Positions 56,121 to 64,000 of a stretch of DNA of 64,000 bases are shown here, one piece after another (the first letter of the stretch is position 1; every line of letters begins with the position of its first letter). Source of the DNA: Saturnia japonica (taxonomy: Eukaryota > Arthropoda > Insecta > Lepidoptera > Saturniidae); assembly GCA_033032175.1 (NCBI GenBank), contig CM065313.1, forward strand, positions 15,663,327 through 15,727,326. Reading direction: 5' to 3'. The position numbers were made by a program, and so were the translations under genes. The notes beneath the pieces are model-generated. The model ran no database searches and had not been told where the DNA came from. It worked only from the letters and a program-made list of their open reading frames with translations.

Positions 56121-58561
56121 TGTTATGTGCGCGAGCGGTGGGATCTTGTAGTAGAAACATTATATTAATTTATCTTGGAAAGGACAATAGATTCATATAT
56201 CTGTAGCCTGAGGTCATCAGTAAATTGTACGGTAATAGTTTCTGGAACAGTTATTAACATATTTTTCGAACCTTGCTGAACTCTTTGATTATGACATGTA
56301 TATTAACGAAAGACTGAAACTGTCAAAAATTACCTCGAAGCTTCTGATTTCGTGAGCATGCTGCACAGGCTCGTTGCTAGCTACAATGTTGAGATGTAAA
56401 CTATTTGAGCATGTTTCATTTAGAATCAGTTAGTTCTAGTTTCTGAAACGTTGATTAGTGTTAAATTTACTAATCTATGATCATTTTGATTTGACATTGA
56501 TATTATTTTTTTATTATGGTCACATTGCGGATACCGTTCAACTTTACATTCAATAGCTCATTCTTAACTGTTAAATCTGTTGTTAAACGAACAGCTGTTT
56601 ATGAGTTGTGCGTCCAGACGAGTACGATTACCGCTTTTATTACACGATAGGAGTATTACATACCTACTATTCTTTGTTTATATTATTGCGATTTTACTAC
56701 AAAAATTATAAAATGAGTTCACGGGGAAAAAATTAGTACATTAATTTTTATTTATACCTAGGAGAATTTTATTTCATCTTTATTTAATTTATTTACACAA
56801 TTTTTATTTGTACTCTTAGCGGAGAGTTTGAAATCGAATTGCGTCATCAAGTGGATTTTTTGAGTAATGAAGTTATGTAGCGTCATGTACTGAACATATC
56901 TGTAAGATATACTAAAATTGTCATTACAAAATAATAAACTATCTATTATATCTAGGTAGACGGTAGAATTTTAGCAGCAGAATTAATTTAGAAAAGGTAT
57001 TTTTAATAGATAAAGTTCAGCTTGCCCTTTTATTCTTAATACGTATGTATAGGTTAATAATATTATATTATTTAAACACATATCTCTGCTCTTTTTAGGA
57101 ACTTTTTTATTTTGTATTAATTAAATGATAAATTCATATTTGTAGGAATGCACTGACGCTCATAATTATGTTATGTAATAATATTTGGTAGGTTCCATAG
57201 TTACTATACTATACTAACTAGAGGTGTAACGAATATATTCGTAACAGGTACAGGTATTATAATACGAGCCATGAACTAATTATATTATGATACACGAATA
57301 CAGAATAATAGTTGACCAGATATTATTTAAATAACAGGCAAGCGATACAAGATCCGCGCGGCGCGCGGCGAGTCACCGCGCAGTACTTCTCTGTCCGTTA
57401 TAGCGGTGCGAATCTTGCGAGTAAGCGAGATCAGTACATGGTTTGAAACTTCGAATAGAAACGAACGCTGGCTGCTGGCTTATCGTATGTGTTGTAAAGA
57501 TATAATTAGACACGTCGGGCTTCGCATGAAAACTGCATGGGTTGGTAACACAGTAAGCAAGCAATGAGAACAGAATCACTATTTTAGGCACCGGTTTTAC
57601 TAATATCACTGTATTAGCTGATAGGTAAGGATATTAGATATATTCACAGATTCGTTTATAATTTTTTATTAGGTACAGTCCTATTCGTATTATATTATTG
57701 GTTCCTTAGATTCCTTGTAACTCGCTGCGATTGCATGCATGTTATAGTGCTTAACTAATATATTTTTAGAATTTCAAATTTAAATAGTATTTATTATTTT
57801 GTGTTTAGAATTAACTAAAGAATCAATTGATTGATGTTTTTAATGGAAATGAAGTAACAAAAAAAACATACATAATCTTTAATTGTGGTACATGACGTAT
57901 TTTATGTGATATTTTTTATTTTAAGTAACATATTATACCAAAAGAAACCAAAGATTTCGACGTTAACGACAATAGGTAATATTATGTTAAAAGAAAAATG
58001 TAATCACCGTTTTGTTAAGGTAATATAATGGGCATACGGATAATAATAATAAATATGCACAACAATCTTTTATTTCATACACACTTTATAAGTAGAGAAT
58101 AGGTTAGCTTAATATGATTATTATTAGATTCAAGTAGGCCGCGAAAAGTGAATATTGAATCGGTGACTATTATTTGACTAATACCAGATAATAGTTACGG
58201 TAATCTAATAGGAGCTATCTAATATATTCCTTAGTAGAAATATCTAGGGACGATTCGATACTACTGAGTACTCATATGGTATCAAGCCATTTCATTCGTT
58301 ACTGAGTACTGGTCTCGAATGAAAACAGTGTTACCGAATCCATTGGTGTCAGGATAACTACCAGAGCCTAGTTGAAAGAAATATAGCAAAAAAAACTCAT
58401 CCGCTGCGATTCTTCCCACTTAATACGTCAAATAAAGGTAATTCTGCCGCAAATATCATTATTAAAAAATGATTTGAGTACTCTCAAGTATCGAATCTTT
58501 GAATTGGTAGGTATCGAATGAGGTATCGATACATTGATTTGATACCTGAATGAGTACTTAG
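56121..58561. repeat. array unit 3, tandem copy lacking retroposon D
   Basis: Starts TGTTATGTGCGCGAGCGG directly after the GAGTACTTAG of unit 2 and repeats 53104-56120 without the 530-base family D insertion. Differences are rare (5 in the 237 bases 57373-57609). The duplication junction has a 1-2 base overlap and no transposon end, which suggests unequal exchange or replication-based duplication. Confidence 0.8.
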
Positions 58562-58697
58562 TATCGTTCAAAGGGCGGCATCGAATTCCAAGGTCGGTGA
58601 AGCTATAAAAGCCATCAGCGGCTCTATTTTTGGATAGGGCCCCTAAGGCTAACAGTATAGTCAGTTAGAAAAAAAAGCGGTATCGTATCGTCCCTAG
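58244..58697. mobile_element. MITE with 18 bp inverted repeats and AATAT target duplication
   Basis: CTAGGGACGATTCGATAC at 58244 and its inverted match at 58680-58697 (one mismatch) are flanked by AATAT at 58239-58243 and 58698-58702. The interior has repeated GAGTACT and GGTATCGA(A/T) words. A family D fragment (58601-58679) is nested near the right end. Unit 2 has only its left 318 bases (55803-56120), because the duplication junction cuts through it. Superfamily not determined. Confidence 0.65.
58601..58679 (+). mobile_element. retroposon family D, truncated copy nested in the MITE
   Basis: GTCGGTGAAGCTATAAAAGC, GATAGGGCCCCTAAGGCTAA, CAGTATAGTCAGTTAG then A8: the 3' end of the family with poly(A). 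Confidence 0.6.
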
Positions 58698-58725
58698 AAT
58701 ATCACACTATAGGCCTAACTTCTTG

Positions 58726-58915
58726 TGACTGACTATACTGTTGTTAGCCTTAGGGGCCCTGAAGCCGCTGCGGCTTTTACAGCTTCACCGGACTTGACAT
58801 ATGAGCCTATTTTTTTTTATAACTGACTATACTGTGAGCCTAAGGGGCCCTGAAGCCGCTGCGGCTTTTACAGCTTCAACGAACTTGGAGGTGAGCGCAG
58901 AGGGCACTCAGCCGT
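58726..58915 (-). mobile_element. two adjacent truncated family D copies
   Basis: TGACTGACTATACTGTTGTT at 58726-58745 and TTTTTTTTATAACTGACTAT at about 58810 each start a 75-100 base copy running through GGGGCCCTGAAGCCGCTGCG to CAGCTTCACCGGACTTG. Same orientation, separated by a few bases. Confidence 0.55.
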
Positions 58916-59727
58916 GATCAACCTAATAAAACAGGTCCTGATATATACTAACCTATAAATGTTGCCATGTTAAAATATTTATACTTACCTCAGGCTAAAC
59001 TTTTTACTTTACCACGTGCCCGCGGCCAGAGCTGTCTTTCACACCGATGTTGTAACCTTGCTACCAATGTTTCTAACTTTTGCATTTGCATATCGTTATG
59101 AATTTTAACTAACCTTTAGCTACCTCGATCGAACTTCTTCTGAATCGAATGACACTGGGTCACTAGCAGTAACAAAATATAGAGGACCAAAAATCGTCAC
59201 TGCTTGTATACTATAAGGAGGCTTTTCTCCAATAACGCAAGCTAACGTTGTATTTTTGTTCTGTGTTTATATTACCATTTAAAGATCATTTAACTATTTC
59301 TATTAAACTGTCGAAATGGAAATAATACCTATAACGAAATAAGATATAATTAAAAATTGTAACACAATAAAAATATTTCATCGAAAATAACTAAACTCGA
59401 TTTTTTTAAATATAATTAAAATTTTGCCCACAACGCAAAACTATAATAATAGATAAAAACAGACGTCTAAATGTTCTAAAGTAAGTAGTTCGCTTTACTT
59501 AATTAGTTTAAAAAATCTACAAGTCTTCCAGTAACAAATAGAAATTAGCAAATCTTATTATATTAAGTGAGCAATTCTTAGAAGTGAAAATACTTTTTAT
59601 ATTCTTCTCCATGGTACATAAGCAGCTATGTAATGCAAGCTATATTATTATTTTAATAATAAAAAGTGGAATATTTTTCTAACACGCGATATCCCACAAA
59701 TGACATTTTGACATTTGTATCCTAGTC
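58916..59727. other. AT-rich stretch, nothing recognised
   Basis: No open frame with a motif and no repeat shared with the rest of the window. Confidence 0.35.
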
Positions 59728-60237
59728 CAGTGCTGCCAAACTAACTGTAATTACATTATAGTAGAATTACTGTAATTTCATATTATGCACTGTGCCCAGT
59801 ACTAGTAAAAATGTAGAACAATGTATGATGTAGAATAATAAACTGTACTAGTAGAAATGGAGAATACTGTATTTTAGTCTAACCAAAAAGTCATCTATTA
59901 TGAAATGAACGTTACTTTTATATAATAGCACATGACGAAATCGCTAACTATCGTTCAAAGAAGTAGATTCCCCGATCATAGTTCTTTGGATTAAATTATA
60001 TACCTAAGTATTATCCGAAGAAATCGTAGTGTGCACGCGGTAGTGTAATTTTGTGTTAACTGAAATGACATAAAATTTTTGTGATTTACGATATTTTTAA
60101 GAAGGTGAAATGCCACTAAACTCTAATGATAGTGTGGGAATACAAGAATAAATACAGTCTTTTAGTATGCTCTGTAAAAAGCACTGTATTTTTTGTAATA
60201 AACACTGCATTTTCATCTTCATCATCTGGCAATACTG
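59728..60237. mobile_element. hAT-like miniature element candidate
   Basis: Ends CAGTGCTGCCAAACTAACTG at the left and, inverted at the right, CAGTATTGCCAGATGATGAA. CAGTG/A..TGCCA is typical of hAT tips. Subterminal ACTGTA(A/T)TTT words recur on both sides. The flanking octamers TCCTAGTC and CCCTAACC agree at only 5 of 8 positions, so the target duplication is weak. Confidence 0.4.
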
Positions 60238-60369
60238 CCCTAACCTGTCACGACTGTCATTTCTTGGCAGTTCTCTAATGGCGACAGCCGATAGCGGGTG
60301 ACGGGTGTGTTGAGACTGTCATATTTTATATTTTTTGAATAAAGGTGTAAGTTCCGTGTTTACGTAAAC
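60238..60369 (+). promoter_or_regulatory. promoter / 5' leader of the Golgi mannosidase gene
   Basis: 132 bases between the candidate hAT-like element and the ATG. Contains three CTGTCA words (60246, 60254, 60325 region) and a CpG cluster GGCGACAGCCGATAGCGGGT, with no clear TATA box. The start codon context AAACATGA is favourable. Exact transcription start not visible. Confidence 0.35.
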
Positions 60370-60978
60370 ATGACGGGGATTTTACCTTCATACCAGCGAT
60401 TCGTGAATGGTGTACCCGTACCGTCCATATCTCGGCGTTCCTTTCGCCTTCGAGAAAAGTATTTGATTATTTCTGTACTTTTGACATTCGGAATCGTGTG
60501 GTTAGGAGCATTATTTTATCTACCAGAATTTAAAAGTTCAAACAGTGTGAACGATAGTGTTTACAATGTATACAAGCGAATTCAGAAAGCAGGACCAGAA
60601 TTGCTTATGCCTCCGCCTCTGGCACGAAACGAAGTGGGAGATTTCCCTGTCGTGGGTATTATTCGTCACGGAGAGGACGGAGACGACCCTCACATAGTAG
60701 AGGACAGGAATCGCCTCAAAGCAAAAATTGACGAAGATATGGGCATGAAAGTTTTGGAAAGACCGCAATTTGACGTAGTTCCACCTATTTCATCATCGCG
60801 GGGGCCCAGTAAGCCCCCGGTGGACACTATTGAAGAGCCTGCTGTGGGTAATAATGGAGTAAACAAAGACATTTTCCCACCAGGGCTCAAGGCAGAAAGC
60901 TCTAATAAATATGCACTTGTTGCAATGGCACCAGGAGCAGATGAAGACCAAAAGCATAAACTGGAAACGGTTAAAGGG
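60370..60978 (+). CDS. alpha-Man-Ia: Golgi alpha-1,2-mannosidase I, first coding exon (rest beyond window)
   Basis: ATG at 60370 opens 203 codons ending GTT AAA GGG before donor GTGAGT at 60979 (phase 0). The product is a type II Golgi membrane enzyme of glycosyl hydrolase family 47 that trims Man9GlcNAc2 to Man5GlcNAc2 during N-glycan processing. Seen here: a short cytosolic tail (residues 1-30, with RRSFRLREK), one transmembrane anchor (about 31-51, YLIISVLLTFGIVWLGALFY), and the luminal stem (VNDSVYNVYKRIQKAGPELL, VLERPQFDVV). The start MTGILPSYQRFVNGVPVPSI closely matches the lepidopteran Sf9 enzyme as remembered. The catalytic domain, calcium site and conserved cysteines would be in later exons, none of which was found before 64000. 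NDS at residues 61-63 is a possible N-glycosylation site. Confidence 0.9.
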
Positions 60979-63900
60979 GTGAGTCTTCAATCATTCTTTT
61001 AATGTTAATATAAAATGATAACCACATACTAATATTATGTGTGTATTGAAATTGAACAGGGACATATTAATATTAGAGTGCCATTAAAGACACAAGTTGC
61101 TACACATGTTTGTTTGTCAATTTATGTGATTTACTTTTCACTCAAAGTATTAAATAAATTGAATATTTAAATAACAGGTACATTATATACATGCAATTAG
61201 GCTTTTCATATTGTACACATTTTCTGTATTTATGGTATTCTGGAATATAGTGAGTATATGTAAACACTTATAGGGGCGTAACTTAAAGCAAATAAATTTC
61301 CATAACATTTAAGTATTGCTTTTCCAATTGCTGCAAATTTATGCACAATGAAACACATTTAATTAAATCCTCATATGTCTGCTTGGTTATGGAAACTGCC
61401 AAAAGATATAGATTATAAATGCATTCTGAAAGATAATGGGTCATCTATATCTATACAATTAATAAAATTGAAGTGTCTGTTTGTAATGTCAAAATAACAG
61501 TTTTTTACTAAATGCATATGAAGGTATATACAATACCTATAACAAAAAGTCCATTTTTACAAGTTTTGTCTATCTGTCTGTTTGTTCCGGGTAATCTCTG
61601 AAATGGTTGGACCGATTTTGACGGGATTTTCACCGATAGATAGCTGATGATATAGGGAGTAACTTAGGCTACTTTTATTTTAGAAAAAGAATTAGGGTTC
61701 CGCACAAATAAAAAAAAACTGGTCATGGTGAATCAACTTGGGCACCTAAATGGCTTATGCTGAGTAAACCATAAGAGATATAGCAAATTAATGTACTACA
61801 TAATTATAGGCATTAAAAAGACCTACAAAAAAGTCTATGAGAGTATATATATCTCTCTTCTAAGGAACACCCATAATAAGCATTTCTGTCTTTAAAATAG
61901 CTGGGAGTGGGGGAGCTCCTACTTTTTATGTTTTAATTATAAAAATATATAATATTTTTATAGACGATATATCTGACAACCCTGAGAATGATATTGAGGG
62001 AAATGAATGTTTAGAGCAAAAAGAAAATTGTAATGGCAAAAGTAAAATTAAACAGAATGTCTATGAAATAGTCAATTTTTCTGGCTAAAAGAAATATTAT
62101 GAATGTGACAGAATAATAAAATAAAAAAAACGAAAAGTGAAATTGAAGTTGGCTATGGTGTGCTGTGATCAATTCAAAACTATATTCAAAGAAAATTATA
62201 AAAATATTAGATAACATATGTAAATCACAAATTGCCCTCACAAAAAAAAAACCTCATTAGACCAAAATGATTATAACAGATGATAGAATTAAGTATTTTG
62301 ATATTCCATTAGAAGCTGATGAAAGCCAAAAAATGGAAACCTTTTGAAAGCTTAAATGTTTGAGTTTTTGTAGGTTTTAATAGTTTAAGAAATATTTTTA
62401 TAATGTGAGTGTGTGTGTGTGTGTCTACAATTAGTGAAAATGGATGTCTATTATTAGTAGTTTAATTTTTTTCTAATGTCTTCTAATAATTACTATGACA
62501 AATTTAAAAAAGTACATATTACAATATAAAATATGTTTATTGGTTAAGTTTTTATGGTAAAGAGGTCTCCAAATGTTACTTTACACATATAAAATACTGT
62601 AACTGTTCTAAATAAGTAAATATATTTGATTTAAAAGCATAAAGTTTGAATATTCCTTAAAGTCTCAACTATTAGTGCCTGTACCTTACCTATGCTTTTG
62701 TGTTTTGTATTCAATTGTAATGTTTGGAATTATTATCTATACAAATAAGACTAAATAAATAGAATATATGATTATTTTTTTGTTGCAAAGGGGATACCTT
62801 GAAGGTGGTTCAATTTTAATCTTTTAGGTATTTGCCCTTCGATTTCGAAGATACACCAGGGAACTCCTCAAAATCATTGAAGTTGGTTTTTTTCCTTTTT
62901 TTTAATTGTCTTATGTTACATAACGTTGCAAAACACTGCCTAAAACCTTATAAGAAAAAAACTTCTATAAAAATAACTGTTTTAGGCTTTTAGGACAATA
63001 ATAATTTGAAAACTTTTACCTGGAAATTTGGGAAATTTTGCAAAACTGATTTTACTTTTTTCTAGTAGATTATTTACGAACTCAAGATCACAACTTTAAT
63101 GATGATTATTTATTTGTTGTTCTGTTTGTTACACTACTGGAAATGTTTTCACAAAAAAATTCAGGATAATGGTTGAGTTATTAGTTGTTAGAAATTACAG
63201 AATGTGTCTGTCTGGCCAGCTATTTTAGATAAATCACATTGAGAGATTGATGCTTCACATATAACATTTTATGGTGATTAATACTGTTTCATTAGGGTCA
63301 TACAGTTTTAGTTGGAGAATGAACTATGAAAATTCTTTTAGATTTCGTATAATTCATTTGATATTTTACATGCCCAACAATTTGTTTAAGTACTAAAAAA
63401 ATATTGTATAAAAAAAATTGTAATCATGAAAAACTAGGAGACTGTTTTTACAGAGTATTCAGTTTATATTTAACTAAGGGCAGCTACTACTATTATTGAT
63501 ACTATTCTTAAACAACAAAGTTTTTATTTTGGTGACATTGATATTATCTGACTGCATCTTCTTATAATCTATTGTAAATACAAAGTTGTAGTATACAAAG
63601 CTTATTCCCACAATTAAGTTTACACCTTACTCTGAGAAAATTACAGATCAAAATAACAGTATTCATTATAAATATTGTTAAGCACTGACAAGACAATGCA
63701 AAGTGCAATTAATTTTGTAGGCCTTGATGGATATTGTGACCTTCTTGGGTTTTACACTGTGCACAGTGACAAGAGTTTTTTAATAAAATCTACATTTTAG
63801 AACTTTACATTTACTATTCATTCATAAGTTGATGTATTAACAACAACAAAATCTATATAAAAATGGATAAATGAAGTTGATAAACTCCCAAAACCTTTGA

Positions 63901-64000
63901 CCAATCACTATGAAACTCATTAGATCTGAATGTTTTTTTCATGGAGGTGGTTTTTATGCTATTTAAAATGGTCAAAGTATAGAACAATGTCTCGGGGTCA
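60979..64000 (+). other. first coding intron of the mannosidase gene (incomplete)
   Basis: Contains the Helitron-like copy at 61450-61917, a (GT)n run at about 62407-62423 and AT-rich sequence. No exon matching the GH47 catalytic domain is visible, so the intron exceeds 3 kb. Confidence 0.55.
61450..61917 (+). mobile_element. Helitron-like family A, 3'-truncated copy
   Basis: Begins TCTATACAATTAATAAAATT after an A and follows 30951-31400 closely; ends abruptly at AGTGGGGGAGC without the CTAG end. Intronic in the mannosidase gene. Confidence 0.6.

Noticed and set aside
61962..62086. acidic exon-like frame after TTTTTATAG (DDISDNPENDIEGNEC)
   Set aside because: The phase from the mannosidase exon gives an early stop, there is no GH47 motif, and it adjoins a Helitron-like copy; more likely repeat-derived or chance.
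1..64000. CRISPR arrays, operons or ribosomal RNA genes
   Set aside because: No regularly spaced short repeats, prokaryotic gene organisation or rRNA signatures are present; the DNA is eukaryotic.

Overview
The window is nuclear DNA of an insect, almost certainly a moth or butterfly (Lepidoptera). It is AT-rich, with spliced genes, long introns and many decayed transposons of types common in Lepidoptera: Helitron-like elements ending in CTAG, RTE-type LINE tails with (ATG)n repeats, mariner/Tc1 copies and tRNA-derived SINEs. The first exon of the second gene also closely resembles, from memory, the Golgi alpha-mannosidase I of Spodoptera (Sf9) cells.

Layout. 1-28.3 kb: no convincing host gene. 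It holds Helitron-like copies (1.3, 11.2, 12.7-13.3 kb), LINE C-terminal remnants (9.2, 9.9-10.4, 14.9, 17.1, 24.8 kb), a tRNA-like SINE (20.2 kb), and a nearly complete Tc1-type transposon at 25138-26736 with paired terminal repeats and one frameshift. 28.3-44.6 kb: a plus-strand gene for the insect USP53/USP54 orthologue (Drosophila echinus). It has a CpG-rich promoter area, a candidate first coding exon (28858-29106), a 9.9 kb intron full of repeats (including a dead mariner at 36466-37544), and conserved exons at 39004-39306, 39856-39975 and 40077 onward. The last part of the coding region continues in a different frame from 42738 to 44275. The exon that should carry the catalytic-cysteine box was not found.

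44.6-58.7 kb: a dense, nested repeat complex. Its centre is a 2.8 kb element (47602-50416) with two nearly identical inverted arms of about 545 bp enclosing one intact gene. The product joins an XPG/FEN1-like (PIN-fold) nuclease core to a tesmin/TSO1-type CXC cysteine-rich DNA-binding domain. This is the most interesting object in the window. It sits inside a tandem array of three related 2.4-3.5 kb non-coding units (about 46.0-58.6 kb), which also contains a dated retroposon insertion with an empty-site control, a truncated IS630/mariner-type transposase and a small inverted-repeat element.

58.7-64 kb: a hAT-like miniature element candidate (59728-60237) lies directly upstream of the promoter and first coding exon (60370-60978) of Golgi class I alpha-1,2-mannosidase. 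The rest of that gene lies beyond the right edge.

The two host genes act in different processes (ubiquitin-linked regulation of tissue patterning; N-glycan trimming in the Golgi), and nothing suggests a functional link. Most of the structure here comes from transposition. Family names rest on remembered protein motifs, with no database search behind them.
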